This document shows, piece by piece, positions 7,305 through 15,405 of a stretch of DNA of 64,000 nucleotides (the first letter of the stretch is position 1; each line of letters opens with the position of its first letter). Origin of the DNA: an uncultured Bacteroidales bacterium (lineage in GTDB: Bacteria > Bacteroidota > Bacteroidia > Bacteroidales > Muribaculaceae); assembly GCA_900542185.1 (NCBI GenBank), contig UQMZ01000017.1, positions 1 through 64,000 of the forward strand. Direction: 5' to 3'. The notes below the pieces were generated by a model. It worked only from the letters and a program-made list of their open reading frames with translations, ran no database searches and was not told the origin of the DNA. The position numbers and the translations under genes were made by a program.

Positions 7305-8837
7305 TTATTTAACATTTCTATGCGTCAATCGGCGCAACATCGGACTGATTTTCGGCACATCCTCGAACGTACAGACGATGCCTAAGTATACTATAAGCAT
7401 CAGAATGCGAGTCATATATACCAGCCACATCGCGAACACCTGCTCCAAATAAGCTCCGGCGATGTATAAAACGGCCGCCAACAGCGTGTACAGGGCCAGT
7501 CTGCCGGTCTGATACGGTATTGGATAATATTTCCGGCCCACGAAGTAGCTTATCACCATCACCGAGAAGTAGGATATCAGCGCGGCGAATGCCGAGCCTA
7601 TGTATCCGTTCGGTATGCCGATGGCCGGTACGAGCCACAGGTTCAGTCCCAACATCAGCACGAAACATATCAGCGACATATACATGCCCCACTCGGTGCG
7701 GTCGGTCACCTTATACCATACCGACAGATTGAAGAACACTCCGAAGCAGAGTTCGGCAATCATCATCACGGGCACCACCTCCAGGCCGGGCCAGTAGGCC
7801 GGAGCCACAAAATGCTTGATGACAGGGAGGAAATACATCACGCCGAGGAAGATGAACAGTCCGAATATGACGAAAAACTTCATTGCGTCGGCATACGACT
7901 GCAGCTTCGACTCGCCGTCGTTCCTGACCTGGGCGAAGATAAACGGCTCGTAGGCATATCGGAACGCCTGTGTGAACATCACCATCACGATGGCTATCTT
8001 GATGTTGGCGCCGTAGATGCCTACCATGGACTGCGCGGCCGCCTCGTTGCCACGGAACAGATAGGGTATGATGAGCTGTCCCATGTTCTGGCTCAGGATT
8101 CCGGCGATGCCTAAAATAAGGAGCGGCCAGGAATAATGCAGCATCTTCTTCAGCAACGCGCTGTCGAAACGGAACTTATGCTGCATAATCTCAGGCATCA
8201 GCAACAGCAACACGGTCAACGTGGCTATCATGTTGGCCAGGAAAATCCAGCCTATTCCGAATGCCTCGCCACCCAACGGGGCGTAGAACCAGTTGACCAG
8301 CCACCCGGCGCCGCTGTCGGCAAGAGCGGGACAGCCCTTGAGGAACAACAGGTTGAGCGCGATGGTCAGCCCCACGTTCAGCAGCTTTATGCCCGCGAAC
8401 CGGTATGCTTTCTTCTTATATCTAAGGTATGCGAACGGGATGTTGGTGAACGCGTCTATTGCGACGATCACGCCCATCATCCACACGAACAGCGTCTTGC
8501 CGGGCAAGAGCATGGCCCGCGACACCGGCTGCCCGAACAATGTGATGAGCACGATGAACAGTAGCGACGTGGTACCTACGGATATCAGCGACGTGGTGTA
8601 GACCTTCTCCGGATCCTTCGCGCCGTTGGCAAACCGGAAGAAGCCGGTCTCCATGCCGTAGTTAAGAATCACCAGCGCCACGGCGGTGAATGAATAGAGG
8701 TAGCTTACCACACCGTATTCCTCGGTGGGGAAGATATAGACGTACAGCGGGACGAGACACCAGTTCAGGAATCGTCCTATGATGCTTGACAGGCCGTAAA
8801 CGGCCGTCTCTTTAGCCAGGGATTTTATACCAGCCAT
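7305..8837 (-). CDS. Oligosaccharide flippase / polysaccharide export protein (MOP superfamily, Wzx-like)
   Basis: 510 residues, almost entirely hydrophobic, with about 14 predicted membrane-spanning segments. The start MAGIKSLAKETAVYGLSSIIGRFLNW is typical of the RfbX/Wzx branch: a short amphipathic stretch, then a Gly/Arg-containing first helix. These inner-membrane proteins flip undecaprenyl-linked sugars to the periplasm. No glycosyltransferase cluster surrounds it. It lies 80 bases downstream of ruvB on the same strand, so it is probably cotranscribed with it. Substrate unknown; peptidoglycan-type or O-antigen-type flipping are both possible. Confidence 0.88.
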   Translation of the reverse strand: MAGIKSLAKETAVYGLSSIIGRFLNWCLVPLYVYIFPTEEYGVVSYLYSFTAVALVILNYGMETGFFRFANGAKDPEKVYTTSLISVGTTSLLFIVLITLFGQPVSRAMLLPGKTLFVWMMGVIVAIDAFTNIPFAYLRYKKKAYRFAGIKLLNVGLTIALNLLFLKGCPALADSGAGWLVNWFYAPLGGEAFGIGWIFLANMIATLTVLLLLMPEIMQHKFRFDSALLKKMLHYSWPLLILGIAGILSQNMGQLIIPYLFRGNEAAAQSMVGIYGANIKIAIVMVMFTQAFRYAYEPFIFAQVRNDGESKLQSYADAMKFFVIFGLFIFLGVMYFLPVIKHFVAPAYWPGLEVVPVMMIAELCFGVFFNLSVWYKVTDRTEWGMYMSLICFVLMLGLNLWLVPAIGIPNGYIGSAFAALISYFSVMVISYFVGRKYYPIPYQTGRLALYTLLAAVLYIAGAYLEQVFAMWLVYMTRILMLIVYLGIVCTFEDVPKISPMLRRLTHRNVK

Positions 8838-8864
8838 GATTAGTCAGAAGTCAGGGTTATGAAT

Positions 8865-8914
8865 GGGAGGAGTGGGAGGAGTGGGAAATTTGGGAAAATT
8901 GGGAGGCGAGGGGA
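8865..8914 (+). repeat. G-tract cluster between flippase and ruvB
   Basis: Six runs of three or four G (8865, 8874, 8883, 8892, 8901, 8911) are separated by 6-7 bases, including GGGAGGAGT twice in tandem. The plus strand could form a G-quadruplex; the ruvB-flippase mRNA would carry the C-rich complement. Confidence 0.5.
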
Positions 8915-8917
8915 AGG

Positions 8918-9964
8918 TCAGTCAAAGAGCGAGGCCGCGCCGGGTTGGTTTGACACGCCGGGGCGGGTGCGGTTCAGGTGGGTGTAAGCTAAGTCGGTCA
9001 CCTCGCGGCCGCGCAGGGTGCGCTGCATGAAGCCCTCCTTGATAAGGAACGGCTCGTACACCTCCTCGATAGTACCAGAGTCCTCGCCGATGGCCGTGGC
9101 TATGGTGTTCAGTCCCACGGGGCCACCCTTGAACTTGTCGATTACCGTAGCCAAGATCTTGTTGTCAATCTCGTCCAGGCCGTAACGGTCTATATGAAGG
9201 GCCTCGAGGGCATGGCGCGTGATGGGGAGGTCGATGACGCCCGAGCCCTTCACCATGGCGAAGTCGCGCACACGGCGCAGCAGCGAGTTGGCTATACGCG
9301 GCGTGCCGCGGCTGCGCAATGCAATTTCGGTGGCCGCCTCAGAGTCGATGTCTATCTTCAGCAGGCGCGCCGAACGTTTCACGATGCTCTGCAACATCTC
9401 GTGGCCGTAATACTCCAAGTGACAGTTTATGCCGAAACGGGCTCGCAACGGGGCCGTAAGGTTGCCGCTGCGGGTAGTGGCTCCTATCAACGTGAAGGGT
9501 GAGATCTGCAGCTGCACGCTCTTGGCTCCGGGGCCTTTGTCAAGCAGGATGTCTATGCGAAAATCCTCCATGGCCGAGTAGAGGTATTCCTCCACCACGG
9601 GGTGCAGACGGTGGATCTCGTCTATGAAAAGCACGTCGTGCGGTTCCAGCGACATCAGGATGCCCGCCAAGTCGCCCGGCTTGTCCAGTATAGGGCCGGA
9701 TGTGGTTTTGAATCCCACGTGCAGTTCGTTGGCTATGATGTTGGAGAGGGTGGTCTTGCCCAGTCCCGGAGGGCCGTGCAGCAGGGTGTGGTCGAGGCTG
9801 TCGCCGCGCATCCGGGCCGCCTGCACGAACACGCGCAGGTTCTCCACGATGTCGGGCTGTCCGCGGAAATCGTCGAAACGGAGCGGACGCAACGCCCGCT
9901 CTATGTCCTTTTCCGCGCCCTGAGGCTCCATACTCTCCTCGCGTATGTCGAAATCTTCTTCCAT
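8918..9964 (-). CDS. ruvB: Holliday junction branch-migration helicase RuvB
   Basis: 348 residues, normal length. AAA+ core: the segment LRPLRFDDFRGQPDIVENL precedes Walker A GPPGLGKTTL; Walker B is LFIDEIHRL; sensor 1 is GATTRSGNLTAPLRARFG with the arginine finger region. A winged-helix C-terminal domain follows (YEPFLIKEGFMQRTLRGREVT). RuvB hexamers drive branch migration with RuvA. ruvA is not in the window, as is usual in Bacteroidota. The start MEEDFDIREESM is the Bacteroidales form. A TAAATTTG box lies only 4 bases before this ATG, so the message may be leaderless, or another promoter may be used. Confidence 0.97.
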   Translation of the reverse strand: MEEDFDIREESMEPQGAEKDIERALRPLRFDDFRGQPDIVENLRVFVQAARMRGDSLDHTLLHGPPGLGKTTLSNIIANELHVGFKTTSGPILDKPGDLAGILMSLEPHDVLFIDEIHRLHPVVEEYLYSAMEDFRIDILLDKGPGAKSVQLQISPFTLIGATTRSGNLTAPLRARFGINCHLEYYGHEMLQSIVKRSARLLKIDIDSEAATEIALRSRGTPRIANSLLRRVRDFAMVKGSGVIDLPITRHALEALHIDRYGLDEIDNKILATVIDKFKGGPVGLNTIATAIGEDSGTIEEVYEPFLIKEGFMQRTLRGREVTDLAYTHLNRTRPGVSNQPGAASLFD

Positions 9965-9968
9965 ACCG

Positions 9969-9976
9969 CAAATTTA
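9969..9976 (-). promoter_or_regulatory. -7 box abutting the ruvB start codon
   Basis: The minus strand reads TAAATTTG, ending 4 bases before the ruvB ATG. If used, transcription would begin at or beside the ATG. A further upstream promoter was not identified. Confidence 0.4.
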
Positions 9977-10054
9977 GCTATTTTTTTTGGATGTAGCCTT
10001 ATGTATGTTTCAGAAGTTTAAGAAACTGATTTTTGGGGTCAGAAAAAATTGATA

Positions 10055-10086
10055 TTTGGGGAAATAACGGATTTTTTGTATTTTTG
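10055..10086 (+). promoter_or_regulatory. Promoter for pheT
   Basis: TTTG at 10055-10058, a 20-base spacer and TATTTTTG at 10079-10086. The pheT ATG follows 20 bases later. Confidence 0.75.
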
Positions 10087-10106
10087 CAGATTGAAAAAAC
10101 TTGGAC

Positions 10107-12596
10107 ATGAACATATCATATAAATGGCTGGAACGGTACATAGCCGTAGACCGTGAGCCGCGCGACTTGGCGGCGACATTGACATCGACAGGACTGGAGT
10201 GCGACACAGTTGAGGAAGTGGAGAGCATCCGCGGCGGACTCCGCGGCATCGTCATAGGCAAAGTGCTTAGCTGCGAGGCACATCCGGATTCCGACCATCT
10301 TCATGTCACCCGCGTGGACCTGGGAGGCGAGGAACCCGTGACCATAGTGTGCGGCGCGCCGAACGTGGCGGCCGGCCAGACCGTGGTTGTGGCCACCGTG
10401 GGCGCCGTGCTGTATGACGGCGACAAGGAATTCAAGATCAAGAAATCGAAACTTCGCGGCGTGGAATCCAACGGAATGATCTGCGCCGAGGACGAGATTG
10501 GCATAGGCACTGACCATGCCGGCATCATCGTGCTGCCCGACGGCATCAGGCCTGGCACGCCGGCGGCCGAATACTACGGGCTGTCGAGCGACTGGTGCCT
10601 GGAGGTGGAGCTTACGCCCAACCGCGTGGACGCCGCCAGCCATTACGGCGTGGCCCGCGACCTCAAGGCAAAGCAATGGTGCGAGATAGCCTGCGGACAG
10701 AAAGAGGCCGAATATCCCGAAATATCGCTGCCCGACGTCAGCGCCTTCCGCACCGACCGTCCCGACGGCGCCGTCAAGGTCAGCGTCGAGGACCGTCAGG
10801 GATGCCCCCGCTATTCGGGCGTCACCATCCGCGGCGTCAAGGTGGCCGAGTCGCCCCAGTGGCTGAAGGACCTGCTCAACGCCGTGGGCCAGCGTCCCAT
10901 CAACAACATAGTGGACATCACCAACTTCGTGCTGCTTGGCATAGGCCAGCCGCTGCACTGCTTCGACCTCAGCAAGGTCAAGGGTGAGGAGATTGTGGTG
11001 CGCACCTGTCCGGCCGGAACCAAGTTTACCACCCTCGACGGCGTGGAGCGCACGCTGAACGAGGCCGACCTGATGATATGCGACGCCGAGAAGCCCATGT
11101 GCATCGCCGGCGTGTTCGGCGGTCTTGACAGCGGCGTGACGGACACCACGACCGACGTGTTCATCGAGAGCGCCTGGTTCAACTCCACGCGCATCCGCCG
11201 CACGGCACGCCGCCACGGCCTGAGCACCGACGCCTCGTTCCGCTACGAGCGCGGCACCGACCCCAACATCACCCTTTACGCCGCGCGCTTAGCCGCAGTG
11301 CTGATTCAGCAAATGGCCGGCGGCGAAATCTGCGGCGACCTCACCGACATATATCCCGAACCCGTCAGCCCCGTGCAGCTCGACTTCTCGCTGAAGTACT
11401 GCAATGGCCTGATAGGCTACGACATACCGCGCGACATCGTCATCACCATACTGCGCGCGCTCGAGTTCGGCGTGACGGAGACATCCGACGCCGACGTGCT
11501 GCAGCTCACGGTGCCCACCTACCGCGTGGACGTGACCCGTCCCTGCGACGTGGTGGAGGAAGTGCTGCGCATCTACGGCTACAACAACATCGCCATCCCC
11601 GAGCGCACCACCGTGGCCCTGTCGCAGCCCGGCGACCCCGACCTGTCCAACTCGCTGCAGCAGACCGTCAGCAACCAGCTCAGCGCCGAGGGTTTCAACG
11701 AGATACTGAATAACTCGCTCACATCACTCTCCTACTACGAGACGCTGGAGCAGATGAACGCCGACCGTTGCGTCAAGGTGCTTAACCCGCTGAGCCGCGA
11801 ACTCTCCGTGATGCGCCAGACACTGCTGTTCGGCGGCTTAGAGTCGATAGCGCACAATGTGAAGCGCCGCTCCTCGGGCCTCCGCTTCTACGAGTTCGGC
11901 AACGTCTACGCCAAGGATCCGGCCAAGGAATCGACCAAGGAGCGTCCGTTGGCACCCTACACCGAGCGCATGGAGCTTGCCCTGTGGATTACGGGCAACA
12001 AGGCCGACGCGACATGGAACGCACCGGCCATGGAGAACAGCGTGTACGAGATGCGCGGCGTGGTAGACGCATTGCTGCGCCGCCTGGGCATCGACCCGCA
12101 GACACTCACTGCCGTGCAGGGCGAAGACGAGATATTCAGTGCCAAGATCAACCTGATGAGCCGTCAGGGCAACTGCGTGGCCGCACTGGGACTGGTGCGC
12201 CGCAAGCTGCTGCACGCGTTCGACATCGATCAGCCCGTGGTGTACGCCTGCATGGACTGGAAGACGGTGTTCGGCATGGCGCGCAAGAACGTGGTGGAAT
12301 TCGCCGAGCTGCCCAAGACGCAGGGCGTGGACCGCGACCTGGCGCTGTTGGTGGACCGCGCCGTGAAGTTCGCCGACATCGAGGCCGCCGCACGCAAGGC
12401 CGGCGGCAAGCTGCTTAAGAGCGTGCGCCTGTTCGACGTGTACGAAGGCGACAAGCTCCCCGCCGGCAAGAAATCGTACGCCGTGTCGATGGTGCTGCAG
12501 GATCCCGAAAAGACCCTGAACGACAAGCAGATCGAAGCGATAATGAACAAGATCGTCGGCAGCCTGAAGCATACCGTAGGCGCCGAACTGAGATAA
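10107..12596 (+). CDS. pheT: Phenylalanyl-tRNA synthetase beta subunit
   Basis: 829 residues from ATG 10107; an in-frame TTG two codons earlier is rejected because the family start is MNISYKWL. Domains in order: N-terminal tRNA-binding EMAP-like fold near residues 40-150 (VGKV-type segment IVIGKVLSCEAHPDSDHLHVTRVDLG), B3/4 editing domain around 200-400, B5 domain around 405-475 (YDIPRDIVITILRALEFGV), synthetase-like core, and C-terminal ferredoxin-fold anticodon-binding domain (ELPKTQGVDRDLALLVDRAVKFADIE). It pairs with PheS (not in the window) to charge tRNA-Phe. yebC follows after 34 bases and is probably cotranscribed. Confidence 0.97.
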   Translation: MNISYKWLERYIAVDREPRDLAATLTSTGLECDTVEEVESIRGGLRGIVIGKVLSCEAHPDSDHLHVTRVDLGGEEPVTIVCGAPNVAAGQTVVVATVGAVLYDGDKEFKIKKSKLRGVESNGMICAEDEIGIGTDHAGIIVLPDGIRPGTPAAEYYGLSSDWCLEVELTPNRVDAASHYGVARDLKAKQWCEIACGQKEAEYPEISLPDVSAFRTDRPDGAVKVSVEDRQGCPRYSGVTIRGVKVAESPQWLKDLLNAVGQRPINNIVDITNFVLLGIGQPLHCFDLSKVKGEEIVVRTCPAGTKFTTLDGVERTLNEADLMICDAEKPMCIAGVFGGLDSGVTDTTTDVFIESAWFNSTRIRRTARRHGLSTDASFRYERGTDPNITLYAARLAAVLIQQMAGGEICGDLTDIYPEPVSPVQLDFSLKYCNGLIGYDIPRDIVITILRALEFGVTETSDADVLQLTVPTYRVDVTRPCDVVEEVLRIYGYNNIAIPERTTVALSQPGDPDLSNSLQQTVSNQLSAEGFNEILNNSLTSLSYYETLEQMNADRCVKVLNPLSRELSVMRQTLLFGGLESIAHNVKRRSSGLRFYEFGNVYAKDPAKESTKERPLAPYTERMELALWITGNKADATWNAPAMENSVYEMRGVVDALLRRLGIDPQTLTAVQGEDEIFSAKINLMSRQGNCVAALGLVRRKLLHAFDIDQPVVYACMDWKTVFGMARKNVVEFAELPKTQGVDRDLALLVDRAVKFADIEAAARKAGGKLLKSVRLFDVYEGDKLPAGKKSYAVSMVLQDPEKTLNDKQIEAIMNKIVGSLKHTVGAELR

Positions 12597-12630
12597 AATT
12601 AAGACAGAATAATATAGCAACATAAACCAA

Positions 12631-13350
12631 ATGGGAAGAGCATTTGAATACCGCAAAGCGCGCAAGCTGAAACGCTGGGGCAACATGAGCCGCACCTTCA
12701 CGCGCATAGGCAAGGAAATCACCATCGCCGCCAAGGCCGGAGGACCGGATCCGAACATGAACCCGCGTCTGCGCGTGCTGATGCAGAACGCCAAGGCCGC
12801 CAACATGCCCAAGGACACTGTGGAGCGCGCCATCAAGAAAGCCACCGACAAGGACGCCGGCGACTACAAGGAGATAGTTTACGAAGGATACGGACCGCAC
12901 GGTATCGCCATCGTGGTGGAGACAGCCACCGACAACAACCAGCGCACCGTGGCCAACGTGCGCAGCTACTTCAACAAGCATGGCGGCAACCTCGGCACCC
13001 AGGGCAGCCTCTCGTTCCTGTTCGACCACAAGAGCGTGTTCCACATCAAACCCGGCGACGTGGCACAGGATGAGTTCGAACTCGACCTGATGGACTACGA
13101 GGCCGAACTGGAGACCGACGACGAAGGCGAGGAGTGGATCGTTTACGGCGCCTTCGACCAGTTCGCCAACATCCAGAAATTCCTGGAGGAGAAAGGCCTG
13201 GAAATCGTATCGGCCGAGTTCGAGCGCATCCCCACCGACTACAAGGAGGTGACCCCCGAACAGCGCGAGGCAATCGAGAAGCTGCTGGAGCGTTTCGAGG
13301 ACGACGAGGACGTGCAGAACGTGTTCCACAACATGAAGGAGGAAGACTGA
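12631..13350 (+). CDS. yebC: YebC/PmpR family protein (TACO1-like translation or regulatory factor)
   Basis: 239 residues, normal length. The opening MGRAFEYRKARKLKRWGNMSRTFTRIGKEI and the conserved YEGYGPHGIAIVVETATDNNQRTVANVR identify the family. Members have been described as transcriptional regulators and more recently as ribosome-associated factors easing polyproline stalling; which applies here is unknown. The C-terminal 15 residues are very acidic (ERFEDDEDVQNVFHNMKEED). It is followed by a strong terminator at 13373-13404. Confidence 0.95.
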   Translation: MGRAFEYRKARKLKRWGNMSRTFTRIGKEITIAAKAGGPDPNMNPRLRVLMQNAKAANMPKDTVERAIKKATDKDAGDYKEIVYEGYGPHGIAIVVETATDNNQRTVANVRSYFNKHGGNLGTQGSLSFLFDHKSVFHIKPGDVAQDEFELDLMDYEAELETDDEGEEWIVYGAFDQFANIQKFLEEKGLEIVSAEFERIPTDYKEVTPEQREAIEKLLERFEDDEDVQNVFHNMKEED

Positions 13351-13372
13351 TTCTCCAATCAACCATCACAAG

Positions 13373-13404
13373 CGGACGGAGCCTAAGGTTTCGTCCGTTT
13401 TTTT
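13373..13404 (+). terminator. Terminator of the pheT-yebC operon
   Basis: An 11-bp stem (CGGACGGAGCC with GGTTTCGTCCG, two G-T pairs) has a TAA loop and is followed by seven T residues. Confidence 0.88.
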
Positions 13405-13698
13405 GCACTAATTTCACACTTGTTGACGAACCAATGCCGAGCGTTGTAAGTTATAGAAATAGACGGGTTGGAAAGGTTACGAATCATTGACTCGATCAGA
13501 ATCATTGAAGTTGTCCCGACAGCTTCATTATAAACATCACCTTTTCGTAACCTTGATGTTGCGGGAGAGAGGGAGCGATCCTGATCTCCCGCTTTTCATG
13601 TCCATCCCACAGGAATCGGGAACATCCATCCAGCAGGAATCGGGAACGCCGATCGGGAACGCCGAAACGCAATATTTCGGAATTTGACAAAAAATTGG
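13405..13698. repeat. Non-coding stretch with nested inverted and tandem repeats
   Basis: No convincing gene. Structures in order: a perfect 11-bp inverted repeat AAGGTTACGAA (13473-13483) / TTCGTAACCTT (13544-13554); between its arms, the direct repeat GAATCATTGA (13481 and 13499) and a hairpin GAAGTTGTC/GACAGCTTC near 13507-13527; then GCGGGAGA (13561-13568) / TCTCCCGC (13585-13592) followed by TTTT; then two 24-bp tandem units (13601-13624, 13625-13648) sharing CAGGAATCGGGAAC, with a third partial copy. It could be the remains of a small mobile element or a stacked regulatory region. Confidence 0.55.
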
Positions 13699-13706
13699 TA
13701 ACTTTG
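13675..13706 (+). promoter_or_regulatory. Probable promoter for the GT2 / LAB_N pair
   Basis: TAACTTTG at 13699-13706 with an imperfect -33 (TTTC, 13675-13678) at 20-base spacing; the GT2 ATG is at 13749. Confidence 0.5.
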
Positions 13707-13748
13707 CGGATTGGAAGCCGATAGGACAGCTTTGCAAACATTGAATCT

Positions 13749-14495
13749 ATGAACAGGACATCAGAATACGAGTTGACGATAGTAGTGCCGGTCTATAACG
13801 AAGAGGACAACATGGAGCGGCTTGAGAAGGAGCTGTCGGCGTTCCTGCCGAAAGCCGCCGTAAAGAGCTGCGTGCTTTTCGTGAACGACGGCTCGAAGGA
13901 CAGCAGCCTTGAGAAAATCAAGGCCATCTGCGAGCGTCAGCCCGATTTCTACTATATCAGCAGCAGTGCCAACCACGGGCTGAGCACTGCCATCAAGGCC
14001 GCCATAGACATGACCGAGAGCCGGCTGATAGGCTACATCGACGCCGACCTGCAGACCAATCCCGAGGACTTCAACAAGCTGTTGGCCAAATCGGGCGAAT
14101 ATCAGCTTGTGGCCGGCATCCGCGCCAACCGCAAGGACTCGGCGTTCAAGAACCTGCAGTCTAAGATAGCCAACGGCTTCCGCCGCAAGATGACCGGCGA
14201 CACGGCCACCGACACCGGTTGCCCGCTGAAGGTGATGTGGACCGATTATGCGAAGCAGCTTCCCTTCTTCGACGGCATGCACCGCTTCCTGCCCGCGCTG
14301 ATGATATTGGTGGACGGCAAGTTCTGCGAGATGCCCGTGCAGCATTTCCCCCGCATCGCCGGAGTGTCGAAGTATCACCTCTACAACCGTCTGGTGTCGC
14401 CCTTCATGGACTGCTTCGCCTACCGCTGGATGAAGAAGCGCTTCATCCGCTATGACATAGACCAGACCAACACCGGCTTAAACATCGTTCCTTAG
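13749..14495 (+). CDS. Family 2 glycosyltransferase (dolichyl-phosphate-mannose-synthase-like)
   Basis: 248 residues, a single GT-A domain. Seen: TIVVPVYNEEDNMERL at residues 9-24, VNDGSKDSS, the metal-binding DADLQTNPED, and TDTGCPLKVM, a form common in DPM/ArnC-like enzymes that load a sugar onto a polyprenyl phosphate. The long C-terminal membrane part of ArnC is absent, so it resembles soluble DPM1. The next gene starts one base after the stop and encodes a membrane protein of the LAB_N family, so the pair probably acts together on a lipid-linked sugar at the inner membrane. Donor and acceptor unknown. Confidence 0.88.
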   Translation: MNRTSEYELTIVVPVYNEEDNMERLEKELSAFLPKAAVKSCVLFVNDGSKDSSLEKIKAICERQPDFYYISSSANHGLSTAIKAAIDMTESRLIGYIDADLQTNPEDFNKLLAKSGEYQLVAGIRANRKDSAFKNLQSKIANGFRRKMTGDTATDTGCPLKVMWTDYAKQLPFFDGMHRFLPALMILVDGKFCEMPVQHFPRIAGVSKYHLYNRLVSPFMDCFAYRWMKKRFIRYDIDQTNTGLNIVP

Positions 14496-14496
14496 C

Positions 14497-15168
14497 ATGA
14501 GCCTCTCGCAGTTGCTGATATACGGCATCGGGTTCCTGGCGCAGGGTTTCTTCTCGGCGCGCATCCTTGTGCAGTGGATTCTGTCGGAGAAGGCCAAGAA
14601 AGTGCTGTCACCCTCCATATTCTGGGTCCTGAGCATCTGCGGCGCATACCTGCTGTGCATCTACGGCTGGCTGCGCAACGATTTCTCGATTGTATTAGGC
14701 CAGTTCATCAGCTACTACATATATCTGTGGAATCTGAACATGAAAGGTGTGTGGAAACGTATACACGTCATACTCCGCGTGCTGCTGCTGATCACCCCCG
14801 TCATAGCAATCTCGTATGTGGCCGGTGACGCCCAGAGGTTCATGGAGCATTTCTTTAACGTCCAGGGCATTCCGATGTGGCTCATCATCTACGGCAGCGC
14901 CGGGCAGGTGCTGTTCACGCTGCGATTCATATACCAATGGTTCGTGAGCCGCAAGGACGGCGAATCGGTGCTTCCTCCCGGCTTCTGGATCATCAGCATC
15001 ATCGGCTCGTCCATCATCGTGTCGTACGGATTCATACGCCACGACCCGGTCCTGATTCTCGGCCAGTCGTTCGGCCTGATATCCTACGTACGCAACCTCA
15101 TAATCGGCCATAAAGCCGCCAAACGCGAAAAAGTAAAAGCCGAAACGCAAGAAGATCGACAACATTAA
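14497..15168 (+). CDS. Membrane protein with two LAB_N (lipid A biosynthesis N-terminal) repeats
   Basis: 223 residues with about six hydrophobic segments. Two copies of the LAB_N motif are visible: FFSARILVQWILSEKAKKVLSPSIFW near residues 18-43 with YGWLRNDFSIVLGQ after it, and LFTLRFIYQWFVSRKDGESVLPPGFW near residues 140-166 with YGFIRHDPVLILGQ after it. In some bacteria this domain precedes LpxB; alone it usually neighbours GT2 and ArnT-like genes in envelope-lipid modification. There is no catalytic domain. The tail is short and basic (KAAKREKVKAE). It is coupled to the GT2 gene (1-base gap). Confidence 0.85.
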   Translation: MSLSQLLIYGIGFLAQGFFSARILVQWILSEKAKKVLSPSIFWVLSICGAYLLCIYGWLRNDFSIVLGQFISYYIYLWNLNMKGVWKRIHVILRVLLLITPVIAISYVAGDAQRFMEHFFNVQGIPMWLIIYGSAGQVLFTLRFIYQWFVSRKDGESVLPPGFWIISIIGSSIIVSYGFIRHDPVLILGQSFGLISYVRNLIIGHKAAKREKVKAETQEDRQH

Positions 15169-15233
15169 GGCACGGTCAATAAAGCATTTACGACGGGGCG
15201 CAATGTTAAAAATTTAATTTTTTTGTATAAAAT

Positions 15234-15265
15234 TTTGTTACAACCGGAATTTTTGCTTACCTTTG
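15234..15265 (+). promoter_or_regulatory. Promoter for the secreted beta-propeller-like protein
   Basis: TTTG (15234-15237), a 20-base spacer, TACCTTTG (15258-15265). It gives a leader of roughly 135 bases. Confidence 0.75.
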
Positions 15266-15270
15266 GGCGT

Positions 15271-15405
15271 TGAAACCAATGCTAAAGGCAGGCGCAATAT
15301 CAGTTACCCGGTTCTCAGGCAAGAAGTAACAACATAACGCTTAGTAATTTACATGCCACGGGCGACTATGGCATACCGATGCTTTTTTAACTAACACAAT
15401 AACGC
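15271..15405 (+). promoter_or_regulatory. Long structured 5' leader
   Basis: Contains the hairpin ATGCCA (from about 15353) / TGGCAT (to about 15374), then GATGCTTTTTT around 15379-15389, which looks terminator-like. GGCAGGC and GGGCGACT words resemble the leader at 32100-32200 (minus strand). No known riboswitch class is recognised: no cobalamin, c-di-GMP or SAM consensus fits. Confidence 0.35.

Noticed and set aside
10101..10106. TTG start two codons upstream of the pheT ATG
   Set aside because: The family start MNISYKWLERY begins at the ATG at 10107, with a good promoter distance.
15271..15405. Cobalamin or c-di-GMP riboswitch in the leader
   Set aside because: GGGCGACT and ACCGATG words look suggestive, but the required core boxes of both classes are missing.
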